A stretch of 8,144 bases of DNA, taken from Leclercia sp. UBA7405 (GTDB taxonomy: Bacteria > Pseudomonadota > Gammaproteobacteria > Enterobacterales > Enterobacteriaceae). The notes below the pieces were generated by a model. That model saw only the letters and a list, made by a program, of their open reading frames with translations, did not search any database and had not been told where the DNA came from. Made by a program: the position numbers and the translations under genes. The stretch covers positions 893-9,036 of the forward strand of contig DKMV01000345.1 in the NCBI GenBank assembly GCA_002469605.1, read 5' to 3'. Positions 1 through 8,144 of this stretch are shown in pieces. Positions within the stretch are counted from its first letter, which is position 1. Every line of letters starts with the position of its first letter.

Positions 1-2726
1 ACGTTATCCATCTCATCCAGCAGCTCCAGGAATTCCGGCTCCAGTTCGCTCTCCGGCGTGCCAGAACGCAGCTGCTGCTCCAGCAGCTGGCAGAGATTCT
101 TCAGGCGCGGCACCCCGCTGTAGCCGCAGCTGCCGTGCAGCTTATGAATGGCTTCCAGCAGCTCCGGCGGATTTTCACCCACCAGTTGCTCCTCCACCTT
201 GTTACGAATTTCCGGCAGGAACGCCACCAGCATTTGCAGCATCTCGCGGGCCAGATCCGGTTTACCCGCCGCCTGGCGCAGCGCCAGCTGCCAGTCGAAG
301 GTCACGTCGTTGCTGACCGGCGGCTCCGGCGTTTCGGCCGGGGCGATCCAGGCGCTGGTCGTCGGGCCGGGCTTGTAACGCAGCAGCAGGGTGCGCAGCT
401 TCTCTTCATCAATAGGTTTGGCCAGATAGTCGTTCATGCCGGCGCTCAGCAGCTTCTCTTTCTGCCCGGCCATGGCGTGGGCCGTAACGGCCACGACCGG
501 CGTTTGCTGCTGGTGCGGAAGCTGGCGAATCAGCTCGCAGGCACGAATACCGTCCATCTCCGGCATCTGAATATCCATCAGGATCAGGTCAAACTGCATC
601 TGTTTCGCGCGCTCAACCGCCTTCACACCGCTTTCGCAAAGCTCAATCTGCTGCACCTGATCCTCCAGCAGGACGCCGATCAGCTTCAGGTTGGCGGGGT
701 TATCATCCACGGCCATCACCGTCATCGGCAGCTTATTCTCATCGCTGATGAGCGGCACCGCGTAGTCGTTCAGGCGGCAATACTCCGTGAGCGCCGGCAG
801 CAGGCGGGTGGCGGTGAGCGGTTTCAGCAGGCAGGCCGCCGCGCCGTCGTGCTTCAGCTCCTCGGCGTTGATCTGGGCGTGACACGGCAACGCCAGCAGC
901 AGGTAATCGGTCATTGACGCGGCTTTCGCCAGCCGCTCCTGCTGCATGGACAGCTCGCCGGTAAAGGTCACTGGGATGCCCATCAGCAGAATATCGTAGT
1001 GATCCTCCGCCAGCGCGGAGAAGGCCGGGCTGTAGATCACCTCCAGCGGCGTGGTGCTCAGCACATCCAGGGTGCTCTGGGCGGCCGCGGCGTTAGGTTC
1101 AACGTAGGCGAGACGTTTGCCCTGCAGGCAGTCCATCAGCGGCCCGTCGGTCAGGGCATTAGGATTAAGGTCGAGATTGATATGGAACCAGAAGGTGGAG
1201 CCCCGGTTCGGCTGGCTGTGGAAGGAGATATCCCCGCCCATCTCTTTCACCAGCTTCTGGGTGATAACCAGACCCAGCCCGGTGCCGCCGTGGCGGCGGG
1301 AGATACTGGCATCCGCCTGGCGGAACGCCTGGAACAGGCGGGACTGATCGCGCTCGGGGATACCGATGCCGGTATCGCGGATCTGCACTTCGATCTGCAC
1401 CTTGGTGTTGCTGAGGGCGCGCTTCTCCACCAGCACATCGATATTACCGCTCTCGGTGAATTTGATGGCGTTGCCCACCAGGTTGGTGATCACCTGCTGC
1501 AGACGCAGCGGATCGCCGATAACGTTATCCGGCACGTCATTTTTGATATTCAGCGTCAGCTCCAGCCCCTTATCGTGGGAGGAGTGGGCCAGCAGAGTAA
1601 CCACCTCATCCAGCGTACTGCGCAGCGGGAAGGGGATGCTCTCGAGGATCAGCTTGCCCGCTTCCAGCTTCGAGAAGTCCAGCACGTCGTTGATGATGGT
1701 CAGCAGGTTATTCGCCGAACGCTCGATGGTGTTCAGGTGGTCACGCTGGGTCGGATTGAGTTCGGTTTTTAGCGTCAGGCGGGTAAAGCCAATCACGCCA
1801 TTCAGCGGGGTGCGCAGTTCGTGGGACATATTGGCCAGGAACTCAGACTTAATGCGTGCCGCTTCCTGAGCACGTTTTTTCGCCAGGTCCAGCTCTACGT
1901 TCTGGATCTCCATCTGCTCCAGGGTTTCGCGCAGATCGGAGGTGGCCTGATCGACGTTATGCTGCATCTCTTCGTGATAGGCCGCCAGCGACATCGCCAT
2001 TGAGTTGATGCCGTTTTTCAGCATATCCAGCTCGCCGAGCATAAAGCCCTCGACGCGGCTATCCAGCTGCCCGCGGCGGATGCGGTCAACGGTATTGACC
2101 ATGTTGCGGATGGGGCTGGTGACGTCGCGCATCAATCGCCAGCCGAATATCAGGGCGATACCAATACAAAACAGCATCATTACCGAGGAGATAAAAATCT
2201 CTTTGTACTGCTGTAGCCGCACGGACTTGAGATCCAGCTCCAGCGCCACATATCCCAGCATATTATTGCCCGGCTTGGCATCGGATACGGCGGATTCATC
2301 AGGTGAATAGCTTTCAGAGATGATCGGCGTGCGCAAAATCATGATATCGCCATGACGCACCACGTTCAGCCGGCGGGGGAAAGGCATGCCGTCGGCGATG
2401 CGCAGTGCGCCGGGATCCAGATGAAAATTAGAGGTAACAAACAGGCGGTTATGTTGGTCATACACCGAAATCGCCCGCACAATGTCCGAGTGGCGACGGT
2501 GCAGGACGCTTATCAGCTGGCCGATTGACTCGCGATTTTGCAGGTTCATGCCGTATTCGCTTGAGACCGCCAGCGGCTCGATAATACTGGCTCCGGCGTC
2601 TTCCAGCTGACGTTGCAGGTCGTGATAGCGGTGCACAACAAAGAAGATGCTCAGCAGCAAACCAATGAGTACGGTAGGGGCGAGGATCAAAATCATCATG
2701 CGCGCACGCAGGCTGTAGTTGGTCAT
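1..2726 (-). CDS. barA: BarA hybrid sensor histidine kinase, 3' end cut off by window edge
   Basis: Tripartite inner-membrane sensor kinase that phosphorylates the response regulator UvrY and so drives csrB/csrC transcription; in E. coli it responds to acetate and other short carboxylic acids. Reading leftward from ATG 2724-2726 gives [20 protein letters not shown], with a first membrane helix at about residues 10-31, a periplasmic loop, a second helix at about 177-199, then a HAMP region. Visible motifs are the H-box [10 protein letters not shown] with His302, N-box Asn419, G1 box DTGIG from Asp451, and G2 box GGTGLG from Gly480. The receiver domain has acidic pair Asp674/675, phospho-acceptor Asp718 in [11 protein letters not shown] and Lys770. 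The HPt domain has His861 in IHKLHGSCG. His302, Asp718 and His861 equal the E. coli phosphorelay positions. 908 full codons are present; the E. coli protein has 918, so about 10 residues and the stop are missing. The Shine-Dalgarno is modest (GGAA, 4 nt from ATG). It is divergent from rlmD. Confidence 0.97.
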   Translation of the reverse strand, partial: MTNYSLRARMMILILAPTVLIGLLLSIFFVVHRYHDLQRQLEDAGASIIEPLAVSSEYGMNLQNRESIGQLISVLHRRHSDIVRAISVYDQHNRLFVTSNFHLDPGALRIADGMPFPRRLNVVRHGDIMILRTPIISESYSPDESAVSDAKPGNNMLGYVALELDLKSVRLQQYKEIFISSVMMLFCIGIALIFGWRLMRDVTSPIRNMVNTVDRIRRGQLDSRVEGFMLGELDMLKNGINSMAMSLAAYHEEMQHNVDQATSDLRETLEQMEIQNVELDLAKKRAQEAARIKSEFLANMSHELRTPLNGVIGFTRLTLKTELNPTQRDHLNTIERSANNLLTIINDVLDFSKLEAGKLILESIPFPLRSTLDEVVTLLAHSSHDKGLELTLNIKNDVPDNVIGDPLRLQQVITNLVGNAIKFTESGNIDVLVEKRALSNTKVQIEVQIRDTGIGIPERDQSRLFQAFRQADASISRRHGGTGLGLVITQKLVKEMGGDISFHSQPNRGSTFWFHINLDLNPNALTDGPLMDCLQGKRLAYVEPNAAAAQSTLDVLSTTPLEVIYSPAFSALAEDHYDILLMGIPVTFTGELSMQQERLAKAASMTDYLLLALPCHAQINAEELKHDGAAACLLKPLTATRLLPALTEYCRLNDYAVPLISDENKLPMTVMAVDDNPANLKLIGVLLEDQVQQIELCESGVKAVERAKQMQFDLILMDIQMPEMDGIRACELIRQLPHQQQTPVVAVTAHAMAGQKEKLLSAGMNDYLAKPIDEEKLRTLLLRYKPGPTTSAWIAPAETPEPPVSNDVTFDWQLALRQAAGKPDLAREMLQMLVAFLPEIRNKVEEQLVGENPPELLEAIHKLHGSCGYSGVPRLKNLCQLLEQQLRSGTPESELEPEFLELLDEMDN

Positions 2727-2783
2727 GGAGTTCCGTTATGGGACAATTAGAGTCAATATGTTCATTAGAGATACTTCCCGGCA
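2727..2783. promoter_or_regulatory. Divergent barA-rlmD intergenic region
   Basis: These 57 bp separate two divergent starts, so they should hold, or overlap, the 5' control signals of both genes. The stretch is AT-rich compared with the flanking genes. The heptamer ATTAGAG occurs twice in direct orientation (2746-2752 and 2764-2770), 18 bp apart. On the minus strand TTGACT (2756-2751) resembles a -35 element but has no -10 hexamer at 16-18 bp spacing. On the plus strand no convincing sigma-70 pair is visible. The gap is short enough that one or both promoters may lie inside the opposite gene. The call as a control region rests on gene orientation more than on a recognised motif. Confidence 0.35.
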
Positions 2784-4085
2784 ATGGCGCAATTCTACTC
2801 TGCAAAGCGACGCGTGACGACGCGTCAGATCATAACTGTTGATGTCACCGACCTGGATCCGTTCGGGCAGGGCGTGGCGCGCCATAACGGTAAAACGTTA
2901 TTTATCCCCGGTCTGCTGCCCGGCGAGCGCGCAGAAGTCACCCTGACGGAGGATAAACGGCAGTTTGCGCGCGGCCAGGTTAAACGCCGCCTGAATGATA
3001 GCCCGGAACGCGAAATTCCGCGTTGCCCGCACTTTGGCGTCTGCGGCGGCTGCCAGCAACAGCATGCCAGCGTTGCCCTGCAGGAGAAAAGCAAAAGTAA
3101 TGCGTTAGCGCGATTACTGAAGCATGAGGTGAACGCTATTATCGCCGACAAGCCCTGGGGTTATCGCCGCCGTGCGCGGTTGAGCCTGAACTGGCAGCCC
3201 AAACAGGAGCGGCTGGAGATGGGATTTCGTAAGGCTAACTCCAGCGATATCGTGGATGTGCATCAGTGCCCTGTTCTGGTGCCCCAACTTGAGGCACTGC
3301 TCCCGGCGGTGCGCGAGTGCCTGGAGGAGCTACAGGGTAAACGCCAGCTGGGCCATGTGGAGCTGGTGCTGGCAAACGGCGGTCCGCTTATGGTGCTGCG
3401 CCATACTGCGCCGCTTACGGCGCAAGACCGCGAAAAACTGGAACGCTTTTCGCATTCCCATCAGCTCGCGCTGTACCTTGCCCCACAAAGCGAGATACTT
3501 GAGCAGCTTAGCGGAGAAACGCCCTGGTATGACTCAGACGGGCTACGCTTAACGTTCAGCCCGCGGGACTTTATTCAGGTTAACGATGGCGTGAACCAGC
3601 AGATGGTGGCAACGGCCCTTGACTGGCTTGACGTCCAGCCGGGCGACCGGGTGCTCGATCTGTTCTGTGGAATGGGGAATTTTACCCTGCCGCTGGCAAA
3701 ACGTGCCCACAGCGTCGTGGGGGTGGAAGGCGTCGCCGCGCTGGTGGAAAAGGGGCGTGATAACGCCAGCTACAACGGCCTGCACAATGTGACCTTCTTC
3801 CATGAGAACCTGGAAGAGGACGTGACGCAGCAGCCCTGGGCGAAGCACGGTTTCGATAAAGTTCTGCTCGATCCCGCGCGTGCTGGCGCACCTGGCGTGA
3901 TGCAACATATTATTAAACTCGCGCCTAAGCGCGTGGTGTATGTCTCCTGTAATCCGGCAACCCTTGCCCGGGACAGCGAGGCGCTATTGCGGGCGGGTTA
4001 CCAGATTCAGCGTCTGGCAATGTTAGATATGTTCCCCCACACTGGGCATCTGGAATCAATGGCGTTGTTTGAGCATAAAGATTAG
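2784..4085 (+). CDS. rlmD: 23S rRNA (uracil1939-C5)-methyltransferase RlmD (RumA)
   Basis: SAM-dependent enzyme that converts U1939 of 23S rRNA to 5-methyluridine; cytoplasmic, with a [4Fe-4S] cluster. The 433-residue product equals the E. coli length. An N-terminal TRAM-type RNA-binding domain covers about residues 10-68. The cluster ligands are visible as Cys81, Cys87 and Cys90 in [10 protein letters not shown] plus Cys162 in HQCPVL. The C-terminal Rossmann methyltransferase domain shows [10 protein letters not shown] (291-300), DPARAG (363-368), the nucleophile Cys389 in VSCNP and the general base Glu424 in GHLES. All sit at the E. coli positions. The start at 2784 gives the conserved [11 protein letters not shown]-terminus. 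It has no good Shine-Dalgarno: the nearest purine run, AGAG at 2767-2770, is 13 nt away, so translation initiation may be weak. It lies 47 bp before relA on the same strand and may be partly co-transcribed with it. Confidence 0.98.
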   Translation: MAQFYSAKRRVTTRQIITVDVTDLDPFGQGVARHNGKTLFIPGLLPGERAEVTLTEDKRQFARGQVKRRLNDSPEREIPRCPHFGVCGGCQQQHASVALQEKSKSNALARLLKHEVNAIIADKPWGYRRRARLSLNWQPKQERLEMGFRKANSSDIVDVHQCPVLVPQLEALLPAVRECLEELQGKRQLGHVELVLANGGPLMVLRHTAPLTAQDREKLERFSHSHQLALYLAPQSEILEQLSGETPWYDSDGLRLTFSPRDFIQVNDGVNQQMVATALDWLDVQPGDRVLDLFCGMGNFTLPLAKRAHSVVGVEGVAALVEKGRDNASYNGLHNVTFFHENLEEDVTQQPWAKHGFDKVLLDPARAGAPGVMQHIIKLAPKRVVYVSCNPATLARDSEALLRAGYQIQRLAMLDMFPHTGHLESMALFEHKD

Positions 4086-4090
4086 TTACG

Positions 4091-4110
4091 GCTTGTCGAA
4101 TTCGACAGGC
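4091..4110 (+). repeat. Near-perfect 20-bp palindrome in the relA leader
   Basis: Two 10-base arms, GCTTGTCGAA and TTCGACAGGC, abut with no spacer between the rlmD stop (4083-4085) and the relA ribosome binding site. The inner 14 bases TGTCGAATTCGACA are a perfect palindrome containing an EcoRI recognition sequence. The only imperfect pair is T4093/G4108, which would be a G-U wobble in RNA. A transcript could form an 8-bp stem with an AAUU loop ending 11 nt before the relA Shine-Dalgarno. No T-run follows, so it is not a classical intrinsic terminator. It could be an mRNA processing or stability hairpin, a translation-control element or a protein-binding site; function is unknown. Confidence 0.6.
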
Positions 4111-4132
4111 AGAGTCCCAAAAGGAGAGGACG

Positions 4133-6367
4133 ATGGTTGCGGTAAGAAGTGCACATCTTAATAAGGCTGGTGAATTTGACCCACAAAAATGGATCGCAAG
4201 TCTGGGAATTGCCAGCCAGCAGTCGTGTGAGCGCTTAACCGAAACCTGGTCCTACTGTCTGCGCACCACCGCGGGGCATCCGGACGCCGAGCTACTGCTG
4301 TGGCGCGGCATTGAGATGGTTGAAATCCTCTCTATGCTGAGCATGGATATCGAAACGCTGCAGGCGGCGCTGCTGTTCCCGCTGGCGGATGCTGAAGTGG
4401 TAAGCGAAGAGGTACTGCGGGAAAGCGTAGGCACATCCGTGGTGGCGCTTATTCACGGTGTGCGCGATATGGCGGCTATCCGCCAGCTTAAGGCCACCCA
4501 TACCGACTCCGTCTCTTCCGAACAGGTCGATAACGTTCGCCGTATGCTGCTGGCGATGGTGGACGACTTCCGCTGCGTGGTGATTAAGCTCGCCGAGCGC
4601 GTGGCGCATCTGCGCGAAGTCAAAGACGCGCCGGAAGACGAGCGCGTGCTGGCGGCGAAAGAGTGCACCAACATCTACGCCCCGCTGGCGAACCGGTTAG
4701 GCATCGGCCAGCTGAAGTGGGAGCTGGAGGATTACTGCTTCCGCTATCTGCACCCGGCCGAATACAAACGCATCGCAAAACTGCTGCACGAGCGTCGAAT
4801 TGACCGCGAACACTACATTGAGGAGTTCGTCGGCGGGCTGCGCAAATCGATCAAAGAAGAGGGCGTGAAGGCCGAAGTCTATGGCCGGCCTAAGCATATC
4901 TACAGCATCTGGCGCAAAATGCAGAAAAAGCATCTCGCCTTTGATGAGCTGTTCGACGTGCGCGCGGTGCGTATCGTCGCCGAGCGGCTGCAGGATTGCT
5001 ACGCCGCGCTGGGGATCGTGCATACCCACTTCCGCCATCTGCCGGACGAGTTCGACGACTACGTGGCTAACCCGAAACCGAACGGCTATCAGTCGATCCA
5101 CACCGTGGTGCTGGGGCCGCAGGGCAAAACGGTTGAGATCCAGATCCGTACTAAACAGATGCACGAAGACGCCGAGCTGGGCGTTGCCGCGCACTGGAAG
5201 TATAAAGAGGGCACCTCCAGCGGCGCCCGTACCGGCCACGAAGACCGTATTGCCTGGCTGCGTAAGCTGATTGCCTGGCAGGAGGAGATGGCCGATTCCG
5301 GCGAGCTGCTCGACGAGGTGCGCAGCCAGGTCTTTGACGACCGGGTCTACGTCTTTACCCCGAAAGGGGACGTGGTGGATCTGCCCGCGGGCTCGACCCC
5401 GCTCGACTTTGCCTACCACATTCATAGCGACGTGGGGCACCGCTGCATTGGCGCTAAAATCAGCGGTCGCATCGTCCCCTTCACCTACCAGCTGCAGATG
5501 GGCGATCAGATTGAAATCATCACCCAGAAACAGCCGAACCCCAGCCGCGACTGGCTGAACCCTAACCTGGGCTATGTCACCACCAGCCGCGGGCGCTCGA
5601 AGATCCACGCCTGGTTCCGTAAGCAGGACAGGGACAAAAACATCCTGGCGGGGCGTCAGATCCTCGACGATGAGCTGGAGCATCTGGGCATCAGCCTGAA
5701 AGAGGCGGAGAAACACCTGCTGCCGCGCTACAACTTTAACGAGCTGGACGAGTTGCTGGCCGCCATCGGCGGGGGCGATATTCGCCTTAACCAGATGGTC
5801 AACTTCCTGCAGGCGCAGTTCAACAAGCCGAGCGCGGAAGAGCAGGATGCGGCGGCGCTGAAACAGCTCCAGCAGAAAACCTATGCCCCGCAGCAGCACC
5901 GCAGCAAGGACAACGGCCGGGTCGTTGTAGAGGGCGTTGGCAATCTGATGCACCACATTGCCCGCTGCTGTCAGCCCATTCCGGGGGATGATATTGTTGG
6001 TTTTATCACCCAGGGGCGCGGGATCTCCATTCACCGGTCGGACTGTGACCAGCTGGCGGAGCTGCAATCCCACGCGCCGGAACGCATCGTCGATGCCGTC
6101 TGGGGCGAGAGCTACTCGGCGGGCTATTCGCTGGTGGTGCGGGTCTCGGCCAACGATCGCAGCGGCCTGCTGCGCGATATCACCACCATTCTGGCGAACG
6201 AGAAGGTGAATGTCCTTGGCGTGGCCAGCCGCAGCGATACGCGCCAGCAGCTGGCCACCATCGATATGACCATCGAAATTTATAACCTGCAGGTACTGGG
6301 CCGCGTGCTCGGCAAGCTGAACCAGGTGCCGGACGTGATAGACGCGCGTCGTCTGCACGGGGGCTGA
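4133..6367 (+). CDS. relA: RelA, ribosome-associated GTP pyrophosphokinase ((p)ppGpp synthetase I)
   Basis: Transfers pyrophosphate from ATP to GTP or GDP to make (p)ppGpp when uncharged tRNA enters the ribosomal A site, starting the stringent response. The 744 residues equal the E. coli length. The N-terminal hydrolase-like domain (to about 200) lacks the catalytic His-Asp pair: LFPLADA stands at 81-87, as expected for a synthetase-only RelA. The synthetase domain (about 200-380) has YGRPKHIYSIWRKM (250-263) and the RelA-type acidic motif EFDD (306-309), followed by NPKPNGYQSIHT. TGS domain is at about 402-464, the zinc-finger-like domain has Cys612, Cys613, Asp637 and Cys638, and the ACT/RRM domain spans about 667-744. 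The start has a strong Shine-Dalgarno, AAGGAGAGG (4121-4129), just before ATG 4133. It follows rlmD by 47 bp and precedes mazG by 66 bp. I see no frameshift or missing key residue. Confidence 0.99.
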   Translation: MVAVRSAHLNKAGEFDPQKWIASLGIASQQSCERLTETWSYCLRTTAGHPDAELLLWRGIEMVEILSMLSMDIETLQAALLFPLADAEVVSEEVLRESVGTSVVALIHGVRDMAAIRQLKATHTDSVSSEQVDNVRRMLLAMVDDFRCVVIKLAERVAHLREVKDAPEDERVLAAKECTNIYAPLANRLGIGQLKWELEDYCFRYLHPAEYKRIAKLLHERRIDREHYIEEFVGGLRKSIKEEGVKAEVYGRPKHIYSIWRKMQKKHLAFDELFDVRAVRIVAERLQDCYAALGIVHTHFRHLPDEFDDYVANPKPNGYQSIHTVVLGPQGKTVEIQIRTKQMHEDAELGVAAHWKYKEGTSSGARTGHEDRIAWLRKLIAWQEEMADSGELLDEVRSQVFDDRVYVFTPKGDVVDLPAGSTPLDFAYHIHSDVGHRCIGAKISGRIVPFTYQLQMGDQIEIITQKQPNPSRDWLNPNLGYVTTSRGRSKIHAWFRKQDRDKNILAGRQILDDELEHLGISLKEAEKHLLPRYNFNELDELLAAIGGGDIRLNQMVNFLQAQFNKPSAEEQDAAALKQLQQKTYAPQQHRSKDNGRVVVEGVGNLMHHIARCCQPIPGDDIVGFITQGRGISIHRSDCDQLAELQSHAPERIVDAVWGESYSAGYSLVVRVSANDRSGLLRDITTILANEKVNVLGVASRSDTRQQLATIDMTIEIYNLQVLGRVLGKLNQVPDVIDARRLHGG

Positions 6368-6383
6368 TCCACGCTTTTTTTTC

Positions 6384-6412
6384 AGGCCGGGTAAGGCGCT
6401 GCCGCCCGGCCT
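6384..6412 (+). repeat. REP-like palindromic unit between relA and mazG
   Basis: Arms AGGCCGGG (6384-6391) and CCCGGCCT (6405-6412) form a perfect 8-bp stem. The interior, TAAGGCGCTGCCG, can add a small GGC/GCC helix. The GCCGGGTAAGGCG...GCC...CCCGGC pattern is that of the repetitive extragenic palindromes scattered through Enterobacter/Klebsiella-type genomes, which is how I recognise it. Only one copy is in this window, so the repeat status is inferred. It begins 16 nt after the relA stop and ends 21 nt before the mazG start. An eight-base T-run (6375-6382) lies just upstream. It may stabilise relA mRNA or attenuate read-through into mazG. Confidence 0.7.
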
Positions 6413-6421
6413 CTCTATTTT
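6384..6421 (+). terminator. Possible weak terminator or attenuator after relA
   Basis: The 8-bp GC-rich stem of the REP-like unit is followed by TCTCTATTTT (6412-6421), a moderately U-rich tail. This could cause partial termination after relA. The tail is interrupted by C and A, the loop is 13 nt, and mazG starts only 12 nt later with no obvious promoter of its own. Complete termination therefore seems unlikely and read-through is expected. Confidence 0.25.
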
Positions 6422-6433
6422 CAGGAAAACACC

Positions 6434-7225
6434 ATGAACCAAATCGACCGCCTGCTCGGCATTATGAAACGCCTGCGTGACCCGGAAAACGGCTGTCCGT
6501 GGGATAAAGAGCAGACCTTCGCCACCATCGCGCCCTACACGCTGGAAGAGACCTACGAAGTGCTGGATGCCATCTCCCGGGAAGATTTCGACGATCTGCG
6601 CGGCGAGCTGGGCGACCTGCTCTTCCAGGTGGTCTTCTATGCCCAGATGGGGCAGGAGGAGGGGCGTTTTGATTTTAACGATATCTGCGCCGCCATCAGC
6701 GACAAGCTTGAACGCCGCCATCCGCACATTTTTGGTGACGCCACCGCCACCAACAGCACCGAGGTGCTGGCCCGCTGGGAAGAGATTAAAAGCGCCGAGC
6801 GCGCCGAAAAATCCCAGCACTCCGCGCTGGACGATATTCCCCTGAGCCTGCCCGCGCTGATGCGCGCCCATAAAATCCAGAAGCGCTGCTCCACGGTGGG
6901 CTTTGACTGGATGACCCTTGGCCCGGTCCTCGAAAAAGTGCATGAAGAGATTGATGAAGTAATGCACGAAGCGAACCAGGTGGTGATTGACCAGCAAAAA
7001 CTGGAAGAGGAGGTGGGAGACCTGCTGTTTGCCACGGTTAACCTCTCGCGCCATCTGGGCGTCAAAGCGGAGTCGGCGCTGCAAAAAGCCAACCTAAAAT
7101 TTGAACGCCGTTTTCGCGAAGTGGAGCGTATTATCGCCGCCCGTGGCCAGGAAATGACCGGCGTGGATCTGGAGGCGATGGAAGAGGTGTGGCAGGAAGT
7201 AAAACGACAGGAATCTGATCTCTAA
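6434..7225 (+). CDS. mazG: MazG nucleoside triphosphate pyrophosphohydrolase
   Basis: All-alpha NTP pyrophosphatase that hydrolyses (d)NTPs to NMP and PPi. In E. coli its activity lowers ppGpp during starvation and is inhibited by MazEF. The product is 263 residues, the E. coli length, with two tandem MazG domains. Each domain has the metal-binding EExxE...ExxD signature: Glu38, Glu39 and Glu42 with Glu58-Asp61 in the first, and Glu171, Glu172 and Glu175 with Glu193-Asp196 in the second. The N-terminus MNQIDRLLGIMKRLRDPENG is the conserved one. AGGA (6423-6426) lies 7 nt before ATG 6434. It directly follows relA, separated only by the REP-like hairpin; mazEF, which lie here in E. coli K-12, are absent. 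I see no separate promoter, so relA read-through probably supplies transcription. Confidence 0.98.
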   Translation: MNQIDRLLGIMKRLRDPENGCPWDKEQTFATIAPYTLEETYEVLDAISREDFDDLRGELGDLLFQVVFYAQMGQEEGRFDFNDICAAISDKLERRHPHIFGDATATNSTEVLARWEEIKSAERAEKSQHSALDDIPLSLPALMRAHKIQKRCSTVGFDWMTLGPVLEKVHEEIDEVMHEANQVVIDQQKLEEEVGDLLFATVNLSRHLGVKAESALQKANLKFERRFREVERIIAARGQEMTGVDLEAMEEVWQEVKRQESDL

Positions 7226-7240
7226 CGTTTTTTTGCGATT

Positions 7241-7278
7241 AAGCGCTATTTGTGTGATTTTTTAAATGACAAGCGCTT
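7241..7278. repeat. Inverted repeat AAGCGCT / AGCGCTT upstream of pyrG
   Basis: AAGCGCT (7241-7247) is the exact reverse complement of AGCGCTT (7272-7278), with 24 AT-rich bases between them. Each arm also contains the self-complementary AGCGCT. The right arm lies within a perfect 10-bp palindrome, CAAGCGCTTG (7270-7279). The AA-G-CG-C-TT core has the symmetry of LacI/GalR-family operators, but I cannot name a regulator. The hairpin is an alternative reading: with a 24-nt loop and no following T-run it would not be a good terminator. It lies 15 nt after the mazG stop and overlaps the FNR-like site. Confidence 0.4.
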
Positions 7279-7317
7279 GATTTGCGTCAAAAACATTTAC
7301 CCAAAAGGGGCTATTTT
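7277..7317 (+). promoter_or_regulatory. Candidate FNR-type (class II) promoter upstream of pyrG
   Basis: TTGATTTGCGTCAA (7277-7290) matches the FNR consensus TTGAT-N4-ATCAA at 9 of 10 positions. Twenty-one bases later comes TATTTT (7312-7317), a 4/6 match to the sigma-70 -10 element. Transcription starting near 7325 would place the site's centre (7283.5) at about -41.5, the standard class II activator position, and there is no good -35 hexamer of its own. The transcript would cover the possible 30-codon ORF and pyrG. The match and spacing are seen in the sequence; FNR binding and use of the promoter are inferred. CRP or another family member could be the real ligand. Confidence 0.35.
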
Positions 7318-7359
7318 CTCACTCCTTATGTTTGTCAGAGCCTGGGAAGGAGACGGAGA

Positions 7360-8144
<785 letters not shown>

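Noticed and set aside
135..1772. Plus-strand open frames of 260 and 257 codons (135-917 and 999-1772)
   Set aside because: Both are antisense to barA, whose phosphorelay motifs are intact in the opposite frame. Their translations show no known motif.
4060..4075. Possible sigma-54 promoter for relA (TGG then GC 10 bp later) at the end of rlmD
   Set aside because: Only the GG and GC dinucleotides fit. The element reads TGGCGT-N5-GAGCA against TGGCAC-N5-TTGCA, too weak to call.
6375..6382. Eight-base T-run after the relA stop as an intrinsic terminator
   Set aside because: No convincing stem lies immediately upstream. The strong hairpin is downstream of the T-run, so the order is wrong for the plus strand.
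4697..7084. A 795-codon open frame on the minus strand spanning relA and mazG
   Set aside because: It lies antisense to two clearly conserved genes and crosses their intergenic gap. Its translation is rich in His, Gln, Arg, Leu and Val with no recognisable domain. Long antisense frames are common opposite GC-rich enterobacterial genes.
7228..7234. Seven-base T-run after mazG as an intrinsic terminator
   Set aside because: No GC-rich stem precedes it; the bases before it are the 3' end of mazG and do not fold into a clear hairpin.
7253..7268. TGTGA half site as a CRP box
   Set aside because: The second half (AAATG against TCACA) does not match, so only one half site is present.

Overview
This window is a chromosomal core segment of an enterobacterium (family Enterobacteriaceae). 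The gene order, read left to right, is barA (leftward), rlmD, relA, mazG and pyrG (all rightward). The proteins follow their Escherichia coli counterparts almost residue for residue: catalytic residues fall at the E. coli numbers in BarA, RlmD, RelA and PyrG. Two things argue against E. coli itself. The mazEF toxin-antitoxin pair found between relA and mazG in E. coli K-12 is missing, and a REP-like palindrome with GCCGGGTAAGGCG / CCGCCCGGCC character sits in the gap. An Enterobacter/Klebsiella-like genus is my best guess. I cannot name a species.

Layout. Bases 1-2726 hold barA on the minus strand, cut by the window edge about 10 codons before its expected end. A 57-bp divergent gap (2727-2783) separates it from rlmD (2784-4085), a 23S rRNA m5U1939 methyltransferase. 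After 47 bp, which contain a near-perfect 20-bp palindrome and a strong ribosome binding site, comes relA (4133-6367), the ribosome-associated (p)ppGpp synthetase. A 66-bp gap with the REP-like hairpin leads to mazG (6434-7225), a nucleoside triphosphate pyrophosphohydrolase. The 223-bp mazG-pyrG gap is the least ordinary part. It holds an inverted repeat, an FNR-box-like sequence correctly spaced from a possible -10 element, a good sigma-70 promoter for pyrG, and a possible 30-codon ORF with a strong Shine-Dalgarno whose stop codon overlaps the pyrG start (ATGA). pyrG (7449-8144, CTP synthase) runs off the right edge after 232 codons.

How the genes fit together. BarA (with UvrY, outside the window) feeds carbon and metabolic signals into the Csr system. 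RelA makes (p)ppGpp when uncharged tRNA reaches the ribosome. MazG degrades NTPs and in E. coli has been linked to lowering ppGpp. PyrG makes CTP. The region is thus a housekeeping and stress/nucleotide cluster, not a mobile or defence island. I see no insertion sequence, phage gene, tRNA, CRISPR array or restriction system. Every stretch longer than 300 bases is covered by one of the five core genes.

The observations most worth testing are the pyrG upstream ORF, the FNR-like promoter in front of it, and the hairpin in the relA leader. All are read from sequence only. I could not run conservation or structure calculations.
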